DNA of 43,469 bases. Origin: an uncultured Lachnospiraceae bacterium (GTDB taxonomy: Bacteria; Bacillota; Clostridia; Lachnospirales; Lachnospiraceae). The notes beneath the pieces are model-generated. The model did not search any database. It was given only the letters and a program-made list of their open reading frames with translations, and was not told the origin of the DNA. This document shows, piece by piece, positions 15,073 through 23,546 of the stretch (positions are counted from its first letter, which is position 1; each line of letters begins with the position of its first letter). The DNA lies in NCBI GenBank assembly GCA_910576895.1, contig CAJTJZ010000027.1, positions 1-43,469 on the forward strand, given 5' to 3'. The position numbers and the translations under genes are program-made.

Positions 15073-15137
15073 TGATAGATAGCTTGATAGTTTATTATTT
15101 TAAGAATTTTGAAATTTAGGAAGGAAAGAGGAATAGT

Positions 15138-15818
15138 ATGGAGATATTAAGGGTAGAGAATCTTGTAAAGACATATGGAAGTGGCGATAATGAGATTCAT
15201 GCTGTGGATCATATGAGTTTTTCTGTGGAAAAAGGGGAATTTGTAGCAATTATTGGGGCAAGCGGTTCTGGAAAATCTACTTTGCTGCATTTACTGGGAG
15301 GAGTAGATCGCCCAACAGCAGGAAAGGTATTTATTGATGGAAATGATATTTATGCTTTAAATAATGATAAACTGGCAATTTTTAGAAGAAGACAGGTGGG
15401 ACTTATTTATCAGTTTTATAATTTAATTCCAGTATTAAATGTAGTAGAAAATATTACATTGCCTTGTGATTTAGATGGAAAAATGCCAGCGAAACAGGAT
15501 TTACAGGAGCTTTTAAGAACGCTTGGTTTAGAAAAAAGAGAGAATCATCTGCCAAATGAACTTTCAGGAGGGCAGCAGCAGAGAGTGTCTATTGGCAGGG
15601 CATTGATTAATCATCCAGCAGTATTACTTGCAGATGAACCAACAGGAAATTTAGATTCCAAAGCAAGTGAGGAGATTCTTTCTCTGCTTCATATATCCAA
15701 TCAAAAGTATCATCAAACTGTAATTGTAATTACACATGATATGGAAATTGCAAAGGAAGCAGGTAGAGTGATTACAATTGATGATGGAAAAATTATCGGT
15801 GATGATTATAAAGCGTAG
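15138..15818 (+). CDS. ABC transporter ATPase, BceA/MacB type
   Basis: Predicted 226 aa nucleotide-binding subunit. Visible are Walker A GASGSGKST (40-48), the Q-loop region YQFYNLIP, signature LSGGQQQR, Walker B with VLLADEPTGNLDS, and the switch His in VITHD. The size and the GNLDS sequence are typical of ATPases paired with FtsX-type permeases, which act in antimicrobial-peptide resistance or lipoprotein release rather than import. GAAAGAGG precedes ATG 15138. Its permease is the gene at 18016, now 2.2 kb away behind an inserted secreted-protein gene, with a terminator after this gene. Control by the regulator at 23547 is inferred from the shared operator. Confidence 0.95.
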   Translation: MEILRVENLVKTYGSGDNEIHAVDHMSFSVEKGEFVAIIGASGSGKSTLLHLLGGVDRPTAGKVFIDGNDIYALNNDKLAIFRRRQVGLIYQFYNLIPVLNVVENITLPCDLDGKMPAKQDLQELLRTLGLEKRENHLPNELSGGQQQRVSIGRALINHPAVLLADEPTGNLDSKASEEILSLLHISNQKYHQTVIVITHDMEIAKEAGRVITIDDGKIIGDDYKA

Positions 15819-15828
15819 AATATTAGAG

Positions 15829-15873
15829 AAAATCACCCTCTGGTCTTGTTAAAGTTTTGGGGTGATTTTTTTA
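15829..15873 (+). terminator. Rho-independent terminator of the ABC ATPase gene
   Basis: AAAATCACCC pairs with GGGTGATTTT, then a T run. It separates the ATPase gene from the inserted region that follows. Confidence 0.85.
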
Positions 15874-16010
15874 TATGTTAAATATATTACTTTAAATGTA
15901 TAAGTAATACTAAAATGAATATATCAAAAGGTATAAGGTATGTAAAATCAAAAAGATTGTCCATTTAGATTTTTAAAATGGAAAATTTTAGAAATTTATT
16001 TAATTTATTA

Positions 16011-16039
16011 TTGACATCATAGAAATAATTCGACATAAT
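16011..16039 (+). promoter_or_regulatory. Sigma-A promoter of the inserted cassette
   Basis: TTGACA (16011-16016), 17-bp spacer, CATAAT (16034-16039). It would drive the short ORF at 16184 and the secreted protein at 16323. The ~140-nt leader contains a possible hairpin, ATAGC with GCTAT, around 16117-16155. Confidence 0.75.
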
Positions 16040-16183
16040 AAATTAAAAGCAAGCAAATAGTTAATATGCTATAACACGATTACTTAGATTATAATGATTT
16101 GTTTACCTTTTCTTCATAGCTAAAAGTAAGGTTATAGTCTATTTTCCTTGGCTATAAATTTATTAATATAGGGAGGTAAGAGA

Positions 16184-16246
16184 ATGTATACTGGCGATTG
16201 GAAAAATCTATGGGATTTAGAAATTTATTTTTATTTTTTCATGTAA
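16184..16246 (+). CDS. Small ORF, 20 codons, unknown peptide
   Basis: ATG 16184 has an excellent GGGAGG (16171-16176) seven bases upstream and encodes MYTGDWKNLWDLEIYFYFFM. Its 3' half lies in direct repeat copy A. In copy B (17703-17762) the same segment is read as LWDLEIYFYVSKKGNSNNN and runs on to CCISSKK before a stop, but there it lacks a start. In copy A the KKGNSNNN part is in another frame. This may be a real peptide, or the broken 5' end of a longer small gene. I do not recognise it. Confidence 0.45.
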   Translation: MYTGDWKNLWDLEIYFYFFM

Positions 16247-16273
16247 AAAAGGGGAACAGTAACAACAATCTGT
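16209..16273 (+). repeat. Direct repeat copy A flanking the secreted-protein gene
   Basis: Shares a run from TATGGGATTTAG through TTTATTTTTAT (about 26 bp) and a 3' block AAGGGGAACAGTAAC to AATCTGT (about 24 bp) with copy B at 17703-17762. The short stretch between the blocks differs in length by about five bases. The gene at 16323-17675 lies exactly between the two copies. Confidence 0.85.
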
Positions 16274-16322
16274 TATAAAATGTGATAATTTTAAATTAAT
16301 TAAGTGAGGGGAGAATAAGTCT

Positions 16323-17675
16323 ATGAAAAAAATATTATTTTTTTGTTTATCGTTTATAATGGTATGGACAGTGCCAAAAACTTTTGTAAAAGCAGATAAA
16401 AGGATGCCTGTTAATGGTTTTAAAACAATAGAGGAATATGTAGAATATGATGGGAGAAGTCTTGATAAAATCTTGAAGTATGATTCGTATGAATCACTAG
16501 AAGAACTTATAGAATATTTAGTTGAATGTGGGAGAATGCAACAAGAAGAAGAAATTATTAAAGCAGGAGAAAATGTGATTGGTACTTATGTTAGAAAGAA
16601 AAAGACCATCACCTTTTCTGGCTCTGGAAAATTAAGCTGGATACCAAAAAAACCGTATGATGATGTAACAAAAATAGTCATTGAGGAAGGAATTACAGAG
16701 ATAGAAGCTGGTGTTGGTGGTCCACATTTTCATGGTTTGCAAGAATTGATTATACCAAAAAGTGTTAAAAAAATTAGAGAGGGTATATTTGATAAGTCTA
16801 ATTATAATTTAAAGAAGGTATATAATTATTCTTCTGTTGAATATGATTCCAGACAGTATGAATACTCAGGTTGGCAAAAAAAAGAAGAATACAGAAGCGT
16901 TGAAGAAGGGTCACTCTTAGAATATGTTTCTCCTTGGAGATGGATGGTGGATGGAAAAGAAGTTACAAAAATTCCACCCAATTCGGAAGCGACTGCAATG
17001 CCAAAAGAATATCATATTACTTATAATTTAAATAGAGGAAAAAAAGGAAAAGGTGAATGGTTCAATAGTTATCGTTATGGGGTAACGAAAGATTTGCCAA
17101 AACCAGAAAGAAAAGGGTATTTTTTTGTAGGATGGAAAGCAGATGGTGTAGTTCATCCACAAAAAGTATTTTCTAAAATAGTACCAACACAGCTTTCCGA
17201 TGTAAAATTAAAAGCAATTTGGCGTAAAATTAAAATAGTAAAAAATAAAAATGGAAAAGGATTTCGGGTACTTGTTTCTCATCAAAGGACTCCACGAGTG
17301 ACAGTGTATATATCAAAAAAAAGTATAGAAGAACAGTTAAAAGGAGAGTATGAGTTGCAAACATATAGTTTAGGTTTCGCAGAAAGAGGACGGACATCAT
17401 TCATTAACTCGAATGATGCGTTCACAGAATTTCAAGAAGGTAAAATGCGAGTTTTAAATATTGAAAAATATAATGAGTTCACAGAATTTAAAAAAGGCAA
17501 GACATATCATATATGGTTTAAATTTATTGATCCAGGGGATGAACCTGAACAGTATAAAGTGTTTGATATTGACGAGAAACTGGGAACTTTTGAAGTTATT
17601 TATATTGACGAAAATGGTTATACCTATACAGATATAGATGATTATTTTTTTTATAAAACAAAAATAACCTTTTAG
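16323..17675 (+). CDS. Secreted protein with LRR_5 (BspA-like) and InlB B-repeat regions
   Basis: Predicted 450 aa. The signal peptide covers about residues 1-25 with cleavage near FVKA-DK. About 90-165 holds BspA-type leucine-rich repeats (ITFSGSGKLSWIP, VIEEGITEIEAG, ELIIPKSVKKIREGIFD). About 235-300 is a Listeria-Bacteroides (InlB B) repeat: YHITYNLNRGKKGKG, LPKPERKGYFFVGWK, LSDVKLKAIW. The C-terminal ~150 residues are not recognised. There is no LPXTG or membrane anchor. GAGGGGAG precedes ATG 16323. It stands between the ATPase and permease of one transporter, inside a pair of direct repeats and with its own promoter, so it is likely a later insertion. Probably a surface or secreted adhesion protein; its ligand is unknown. 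Confidence 0.88.
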   Translation: MKKILFFCLSFIMVWTVPKTFVKADKRMPVNGFKTIEEYVEYDGRSLDKILKYDSYESLEELIEYLVECGRMQQEEEIIKAGENVIGTYVRKKKTITFSGSGKLSWIPKKPYDDVTKIVIEEGITEIEAGVGGPHFHGLQELIIPKSVKKIREGIFDKSNYNLKKVYNYSSVEYDSRQYEYSGWQKKEEYRSVEEGSLLEYVSPWRWMVDGKEVTKIPPNSEATAMPKEYHITYNLNRGKKGKGEWFNSYRYGVTKDLPKPERKGYFFVGWKADGVVHPQKVFSKIVPTQLSDVKLKAIWRKIKIVKNKNGKGFRVLVSHQRTPRVTVYISKKSIEEQLKGEYELQTYSLGFAERGRTSFINSNDAFTEFQEGKMRVLNIEKYNEFTEFKKGKTYHIWFKFIDPGDEPEQYKVFDIDEKLGTFEVIYIDENGYTYTDIDDYFFYKTKITF

Positions 17676-17702
17676 ATAATTTATAAAAATCTTATAAAAG
17701 TT

Positions 17703-17762
17703 TATGGGATTTAGAAATTTATTTTTATGTAAGTAAGAAGGGGAACAGTAACAACAATCTGT
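17703..17762 (+). repeat. Direct repeat copy B flanking the secreted-protein gene
   Basis: Second copy of the repeat at 16209-16273, starting 27 bp after the stop codon of the inserted gene. It carries an open frame reading LWDLEIYFYVSKKGNSNNNL and on to CCISSKK, but no start codon or ribosome binding site. Confidence 0.85.
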
Positions 17763-17934
17763 GTTGTATTTCCTCAAAAAAATAGTACTATTTTAAACAA
17801 AGATTGTTAATGTGATATAAGTAAATGCTGCTATGTTGTTAGCAGCATTTATTTTTACATAAGAAATAAGTAAATAGAAAGAATAGATATTTTTTATAAA
17901 AATTTATATTTTAATATTATGAAAAAATTTCTGA

Positions 17935-17972
17935 AAAGTCATTTTAAAGTCACTTTGGACTTGTATATTAAT
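17935..17972 (+). promoter_or_regulatory. Promoter and twin 11-bp operator of the ABC permease gene
   Basis: AAAGTCATTTT (17935-17945) is directly followed by AAAGTCACTTT (17946-17956), with -10-like TATATTAAT at 17964-17972. Matches the ATPase promoter (15035-15072) over about 38 bp with three differences and identical spacing. The second repeat copy and the TTGTAT before the -10 are conserved. Confidence 0.8.
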
Positions 17973-18015
17973 ATTTAAGAATTATAAAATTAAGAAAGGA
18001 AAAAGGAGAAGGGAT

Positions 18016-20646
18016 ATGAATATATTAAATAAATTAACAATAAAAAGTTTAAAAATGAATAAGAGGCGTACTATAGTAACAATTTTTGGAATTATTCTTT
18101 CCACAGCTATGATATGTGCTGCTGGAGCATTAGTAACAAGTGCAAGACAGACCGAAATCGAGTCAGCAAAGAAGGAGGAAGGTGATTATCATAGTTGTTT
18201 TTATGGAGTTTTAAAAGAAAATTTGAAATATATTGAAGAAAATAGAAATATAGAAAGTTATTATTCCATGGAAGGTTTGGGATATTCTGTACTGCCAGAG
18301 AGTAAAAATGCGTATAAACCCTATTTATATCTTTTAGCGGCTGATGATACTGTGTTTCAGAAAGCAAGTTTAGAGCTTACAGAAGGAAGATTTCCAAAAG
18401 ATGAAACAGAAGTGGTATTAACAGAAACAATAAGAACAGGTGCAAAAGTAGAGTATCAATTGGGAGATGTTTTATCACTTTCTATATCAAAAAGAGAATC
18501 GGATGGTTATGAGCTTGATCAGATGACTCCATATCTAAACCAAGAGGCAGAAGAGGAAAAGGATTTAGAAGAAAAAGGCAAAGAAGGAGCAGAAGAAGAA
18601 ATAAAATCAGAACAGGAAACGCTTGTAGAGCAATATAAAAAAGAAGTGACAATTGTAGGGTTTATAAAACGACCAAATTATTCTATAGAACCCTATTCAG
18701 CACCCGGATATTCTGTAATAACAAGGCAGAATGAAATTGCAAAAAAAGCAGATATTTATATTAGTTTTCATAAGCCGAGAAACACAGTAAAATATACAGA
18801 AAATATAGAAGCAACTTTGGAGAAATATCAAGATGTGAAACAGAACTACAATCATTATTTAATTCGTTGGCTTGGTGCTGTTAGCAATGATACGCAGATA
18901 TTTTTATATACCATAGGAACGATTGTAATAGGAATTATTATGGTAGCAAGTATTTTTGTTATTCGTAATAGTTTTGCGATTTCTATTACAGAAAGAATGA
19001 AACAATATGGAATGCTTGCAAGTATTGGAGCAACTTCAAAACAAATCAGAAAAAATGTTTTATTTGAAGGGTTTCTTTTAGGAATTGCAGCAATTCCTTT
19101 TGGCGTTTTATCGGGTATTGTTGCTGTCTTTATTTTAATTTCTGTAGTAAATAATATTTTAAAAGATGTTTTTGAGCATCCCATTATTTGTTATGTATCG
19201 GTAGTTCCTGTGATTGCCGCTGTTTTTCTTTCGATAGTAACGATTTATTTTTCTGCATTTTCTTCTGCAAGGCAGGCAGCGAAAGTTGCTCCATTACAGG
19301 CAATACGTAGCAATCAAGATATTAAAATGAAAGCAAAGCATATAAAATCACCAAAATTTATTAAAAAATGGTTTGGGATTGGAGGCGAGATTGCATATAA
19401 AAATTTAAAACGAAATAGAAAAAAATATCGGGCAACCGTAATTTCTATGGTAGTGAGTATTGTATTATTTCTTTCTATGTATTCCTTTATTGAATATAGT
19501 TATCGTTATTCTGGTTCTTATTATCAAAGAGTAAGTTATAATCTTATGGTAAGCCTTACAGGAAATAATCTTGATTTTAGAAAAACATATAAACAGCATC
19601 AAGAACTTGGAAAATTGGAAGGGATAGAACAATATAGTATTGTAAGACATAATCGCTCTTATCATATAAAAGAGCATTATTTATCAGACTTGGGAAAGGA
19701 AATTGCAGAAAAAAATTTTGTTTATGATAGTTCAGAATATGGAACAATAAAACAGAATGGAGAAAATACATTTTCGCCTAGTTTTGTTTCTGTTGGAGAG
19801 GCGGAGTATAAAGCTTATTTGAAAAAACTTGGTCTTAAGGATTTGGGAGAAAATGGGGCTGTTTTAATAGAAGTAGGATATCATAGAATAGGATTCGATT
19901 CCAATGCAAAAAAGGTTTATGGTAATTTTTATAATTTAAAAGAAGGGGATACTGTTGTGGGAGAAAGTGAAGATGGGGATAAGATTTCTTTACAGATAAA
20001 AAAAGTAACGCAGGAACGGCCAATGGGATTAGAAGAAAATAGAGATGATATGGGTTATTTTGTTGTAAGTGATCAATGGATGGATCAAACCAAATATGGA
20101 AATTATAATTTGATGTATCTTCGAGCAGAAGATGCAGATACATTAGAAACAAAGCTGGAAGAAGTGCTAAAAAAAGGAGAATATGATTATTATATTGGTA
20201 ATTTGGAAGAATCTAGGAGACAGCAAAATGCACAAGTGCTTGTAATTGAAATTTTTCTTTATGGATTTATTACGGTAATTACATTAATTGGTGTTACCAA
20301 TATTTTTAATACCATTACAGGAAATGTAAATTTACGTAGACGGGAACTTGCTATGTTGCGATCGGTTGGAATGACACAAAAGGAATTTCGAGGTATGATA
20401 AGGCTAGAAAGTATTTTTTATGGAGCAAAGGCGTTGTTTCTTGGACTTCCGATGGGAACGATATTATCATTTCTTATTTATAAGACATTTAATGATACTA
20501 TGGAAATGAGTTTTCAAATTCCATGGAAAATATATCTTATTTCTATTATATTTACGATGGCAATTGTTGGCTTGACAATGTATTATTCTTTTAGTAAAAT
20601 TAAAAATGAAAATATTATGGAAACAATTAGAAAAGAAACGATTTAA
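18016..20646 (+). CDS. ABC transporter permease with two FtsX domains
   Basis: Predicted 876 aa. I count eight membrane segments near residues 18-43, 294-322, 349-379, 391-420, 475-498, 742-771, 800-828 and 842-862. Two large outer domains lie at about 44-290 and 499-740. The first contains a Glu/Lys-rich stretch near 175-215. Two FtsX cores surround segments 2-4 and 6-8 (ERMKQYGMLASIGATSKQIR; RRRELAMLRSVGMTQKEF). The second outer domain and linked kinase suggest an antimicrobial-peptide sensing or resistance transporter; the substrate is not inferable. AAGGAG precedes ATG 18016. The kinase gene follows after 15 bp, so permease and kinase are probably cotranscribed from the operator promoter at 17935. 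Confidence 0.93.
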   Translation: MNILNKLTIKSLKMNKRRTIVTIFGIILSTAMICAAGALVTSARQTEIESAKKEEGDYHSCFYGVLKENLKYIEENRNIESYYSMEGLGYSVLPESKNAYKPYLYLLAADDTVFQKASLELTEGRFPKDETEVVLTETIRTGAKVEYQLGDVLSLSISKRESDGYELDQMTPYLNQEAEEEKDLEEKGKEGAEEEIKSEQETLVEQYKKEVTIVGFIKRPNYSIEPYSAPGYSVITRQNEIAKKADIYISFHKPRNTVKYTENIEATLEKYQDVKQNYNHYLIRWLGAVSNDTQIFLYTIGTIVIGIIMVASIFVIRNSFAISITERMKQYGMLASIGATSKQIRKNVLFEGFLLGIAAIPFGVLSGIVAVFILISVVNNILKDVFEHPIICYVSVVPVIAAVFLSIVTIYFSAFSSARQAAKVAPLQAIRSNQDIKMKAKHIKSPKFIKKWFGIGGEIAYKNLKRNRKKYRATVISMVVSIVLFLSMYSFIEYSYRYSGSYYQRVSYNLMVSLTGNNLDFRKTYKQHQELGKLEGIEQYSIVRHNRSYHIKEHYLSDLGKEIAEKNFVYDSSEYGTIKQNGENTFSPSFVSVGEAEYKAYLKKLGLKDLGENGAVLIEVGYHRIGFDSNAKKVYGNFYNLKEGDTVVGESEDGDKISLQIKKVTQERPMGLEENRDDMGYFVVSDQWMDQTKYGNYNLMYLRAEDADTLETKLEEVLKKGEYDYYIGNLEESRRQQNAQVLVIEIFLYGFITVITLIGVTNIFNTITGNVNLRRRELAMLRSVGMTQKEFRGMIRLESIFYGAKALFLGLPMGTILSFLIYKTFNDTMEMSFQIPWKIYLISIIFTMAIVGLTMYYSFSKIKNENIMETIRKETI

Positions 20647-20661
20647 GAGTAGGAAGATTTT

Positions 20662-21882
20662 ATGAAGCTTTTTCGAGAAAAAAACAGGCAGCAGGCTTTC
20701 TTATGGCTTGCTGCTTGTATTGTTATTTTTATTATAATTATTGTGTTTGCTGACTTTCTGATTTACAAAGATTATAATAAACAAGTAAGTCTTGTCATTG
20801 TAGAAATGATTTCCAAAATAAAAGAAGTTTATCCTGATGTGAAAGAGGAAACCTTGATTCATATTTTAAATCAGAAAAGTCAAAAAGGAGAAGTTAATTT
20901 ATCTGATTTTGGGATTGAAAAAGATACCATGAATGTAATTCAAAGTATGGAATCTTGTTTTTACCATAGTTTATTTTTATTTCTTCTTATTTTCTTTTCT
21001 TTTGGAATTTTGGCAGTGATTCTATTTTTTTTATATTTTAAAAGAGAAAATAGAGAAATTGAGGAGATTATAGAATATATAGATGCAATTAATAGAAAAA
21101 ACTATGATCTTTGCCTTTTGGAAAATGAGGAGGGAGCAATCTCACATCTAAAAAATGAATTATATAAAATTACGGTGATGCTTCGAGAACAGGCTGATCA
21201 GAGTAAAAAAGAAAAAGAACAGGTCAAGGAATCTATGGCAGATATTTCACATCAAATTAAAACACCAATCACTTCTGTTCTAGTTATGCTTGATAATTTA
21301 AGAGAAAATGAGGAAATGCCATTAGAATTAAGACAAAAATTTTTAACAGAAATCAATCGGCAGCTTCTATGGATTCAGTCTTTGATTATTTCTATGTTGA
21401 AATTATCACGTTTAGAGGCAAGTGTTGTGGAATTTAAACGGGAAAAGATTTATTTATATGAATTTTTTCAGGAGATAAGGGAAAATCTTTCCATTATGAT
21501 AGAGGCAAGACTTGTTACCGTAGTTATTTCAGAAAAAAAAGAGCTTTATTTTTTTGGAGATCGTTATTGGGAACGAGAGGCTATGACAAATTTATTAAAA
21601 AATGCCATAGAACATACAATAGAAGGAACAATGGTAGAGATTTCTTTTGAACAGAATTATTTTTATACAAAAATTACAATTAAGGATCAGGGAGAGGGAA
21701 TGGAAGCAGAGGAACAAAAAAGAATCTTTGAACGTTTTTATCGTGGAGAACGTACAAAAAATGGGGTTGGAATTGGACTTTCCCTAGCAAAAAAAATTAT
21801 TGAAAGTGATTGTGGTAGAGTGCGTGTAAACTCTAAAAAAGGGAAAGGAACAGTGTTTGAAATTGTCTATTCTAATCGATGA
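20662..21882 (+). CDS. Sensor histidine kinase of the ABC transporter locus
   Basis: Predicted 406 aa. Two membrane helices (about 14-36 and 108-133) enclose a ~70-residue outer domain. HisKA has H197 in DISHQIKTPIT. HATPase has NLLKNAIEHT, DQGEGM, RFYRGE and GVGIGLSLAKKI. This is a conventional kinase that pairs with OmpR-type regulators. GGAAG precedes ATG 20662. It is cotranscribed with the permease. Its expected partner, the regulator at 23547, stands behind putP instead of next to it. Confidence 0.94.
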   Translation: MKLFREKNRQQAFLWLAACIVIFIIIIVFADFLIYKDYNKQVSLVIVEMISKIKEVYPDVKEETLIHILNQKSQKGEVNLSDFGIEKDTMNVIQSMESCFYHSLFLFLLIFFSFGILAVILFFLYFKRENREIEEIIEYIDAINRKNYDLCLLENEEGAISHLKNELYKITVMLREQADQSKKEKEQVKESMADISHQIKTPITSVLVMLDNLRENEEMPLELRQKFLTEINRQLLWIQSLIISMLKLSRLEASVVEFKREKIYLYEFFQEIRENLSIMIEARLVTVVISEKKELYFFGDRYWEREAMTNLLKNAIEHTIEGTMVEISFEQNYFYTKITIKDQGEGMEAEEQKRIFERFYRGERTKNGVGIGLSLAKKIIESDCGRVRVNSKKGKGTVFEIVYSNR

Positions 21883-21894
21883 CAGTTCTTTTGC

Positions 21895-21937
21895 TTGCCA
21901 CTATAGATAAAGTATGCTATACTAAGAAACTGTTTCT
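21895..21937 (+). promoter_or_regulatory. putP promoter with palindrome at the transcription start
   Basis: TTGCCA (21895-21900), 17-bp spacer, extended -10 TGC-TATACT (21918-21923). A 13-bp palindrome, AGAAAC-T-GTTTCT (21925-21937), covers the expected start point and could be a repressor site. putP (and perhaps the regulator after it) can therefore be transcribed apart from the permease-kinase operon. Confidence 0.75.
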
Positions 21938-21978
21938 AAGCGATACCAAATTACTATTTATGAAAGGAGTTTTATATT

Positions 21979-23505
21979 ATGTCTGGAAGTACGATTACGA
22001 TTCTGATTGCTTTTGCTTGTTATTTATGCTTAATGATTGCAATTGGAATTATTTCTATGAAAAAAACAAAAAGTACAGAGGATTATTTTCTTGGTGGAAG
22101 GGGATTAAATAGCTGGGTGGCTGCCTTGTCTGCACAAGCATCCGATATGAGTGGATGGCTGCTTATGGGACTTCCGGGTTCAATTTATGCGGCTGGTACT
22201 GGAAAAGCATGGATTGCGATTGGATTATTTATTGGAACGGTTTTAAATTGGTTATTGATTTCAAAACGGCTTCGGCGTTATACAATTATTGCAAATAATT
22301 CCTTAACACTGCCAGAATTTTTCCAAAATCGTTACCATGATAAGAAGAAAATTCTTCTTGGTATTTCTTCTGCTGTAATTGTAGTATTCTTTTTAGTATA
22401 TACTGCTTCTGCACTTGCTTCTGGTGGTAAATTATTTCATACTGTATTTAATGTTGATTATCATATAGCATTACTGATTGGTGCTGCTGTTATTTTAACT
22501 TATACATTTCTTGGTGGTTTTCTTGCTGTATGTACTACAGACTTTATCCAAGGAACGCTTATGTTAGTTGGGCTTTTAGTTGTACCAATTATAGCATATG
22601 CTCTTGTTAGTGGCGATTTTATGGGAGCATTGACAGCAAGTGGCATCTCTGATACAAACAGTTATATGAGTTTATTTTATGTCAATGGAGAACCTTATAC
22701 ATTTACACAGATTATTTCTGATTTGGCATGGGGCTTTGGTTATTGTGGTATGCCACATATTTTAGTACGTTTTATGGCTGTAAAAAGTGAAAAGGAATTA
22801 AAAAAATCAAGTGTCATTGCTATTATTTGGGTTGCTATCTCTCTTTTTGCTGCTTGTGCTATTGGTGTTATTGGGCGTGCTTATTTAAATGCTACTTTAT
22901 CTGATTCTGCAACAGAAACTGTTTTTATTGCTATGATTAAACAAATTTTCTCGAATGGATTTGTACTTGTATTTATTGGTGGTATTTTCCTTTGTGGCAT
23001 TCTTGCCGCTGTTATGTCTACGGCTGATTCTCAACTTCTTGTTTGTGCATCTTCGGTATCTAAGGATATTTATAAAAATATTTTAGATCCAAAGGCAGAT
23101 GATAAAAAAGTGCTTACAATTAGCCGTATTACAGTCATTGTTATTTCGATTCTTGCCTTTTTAATTGCATGGGATCCTAATAGCAGTATTATGGATCTTG
23201 TTTCTGATGCATGGGCTGGGCTTGGTTCTGCTTTTGGACCTTTGGTAGTATGTTCCCTTTTCTGGAAACGTACAAATTTACCGGGTGCGGTTGCTGGTAT
23301 CCTCTCTGGCGGTCTTTTTGTAATTATTTGGGACTATCTTCCAATTATCAAAGGACAAACATGTTATGCCTTTACTGGAGTTTATTCTCTTTTACTTGGA
23401 TTCTTTGTAAGTTTATTATGTATTGTTATTGTAAGTTTGATTACAAAAGCACCAGAACAGGGAATTTTAGATGAATTTGAAAAAGTAAATGATTATCAAG
23501 AGTAA
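21979..23505 (+). CDS. putP: Sodium/proline symporter (SSS family)
   Basis: Predicted 508 aa, 13 or so membrane helices, as usual for PutP. The N-terminal signature KKTKSTEDYFLGGRGLNSWVAALSAQASDMSGWLLMGLPG is typical, with further family stretches TLPEFFQNRY, TYTFLGGFLAVCTTDFIQG, WGFGYCGMPHILVRFMA, GGIFLCGILAAVMSTADSQLL and AWAGLGSAFGPLV. It imports proline with sodium, for osmoprotection or as Stickland or carbon substrate. AAAGGAG precedes ATG 21979, and the gene has its own promoter. Its place between kinase and regulator is odd; codon use looks like that of its neighbours. Confidence 0.95.
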   Translation: MSGSTITILIAFACYLCLMIAIGIISMKKTKSTEDYFLGGRGLNSWVAALSAQASDMSGWLLMGLPGSIYAAGTGKAWIAIGLFIGTVLNWLLISKRLRRYTIIANNSLTLPEFFQNRYHDKKKILLGISSAVIVVFFLVYTASALASGGKLFHTVFNVDYHIALLIGAAVILTYTFLGGFLAVCTTDFIQGTLMLVGLLVVPIIAYALVSGDFMGALTASGISDTNSYMSLFYVNGEPYTFTQIISDLAWGFGYCGMPHILVRFMAVKSEKELKKSSVIAIIWVAISLFAACAIGVIGRAYLNATLSDSATETVFIAMIKQIFSNGFVLVFIGGIFLCGILAAVMSTADSQLLVCASSVSKDIYKNILDPKADDKKVLTISRITVIVISILAFLIAWDPNSSIMDLVSDAWAGLGSAFGPLVVCSLFWKRTNLPGAVAGILSGGLFVIIWDYLPIIKGQTCYAFTGVYSLLLGFFVSLLCIVIVSLITKAPEQGILDEFEKVNDYQE

Positions 23506-23546
23506 ATTATTTTTTCTAAGCAGTCTGCAAAGCAATAGGAGAAATT

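Noticed and set aside
16209..17762. Insertion sequence or transposon around the LRR/InlB gene
   Set aside because: There is no transposase, and the flanking copies are direct repeats of about 60 bp, not terminal inverted repeats with short target duplications.
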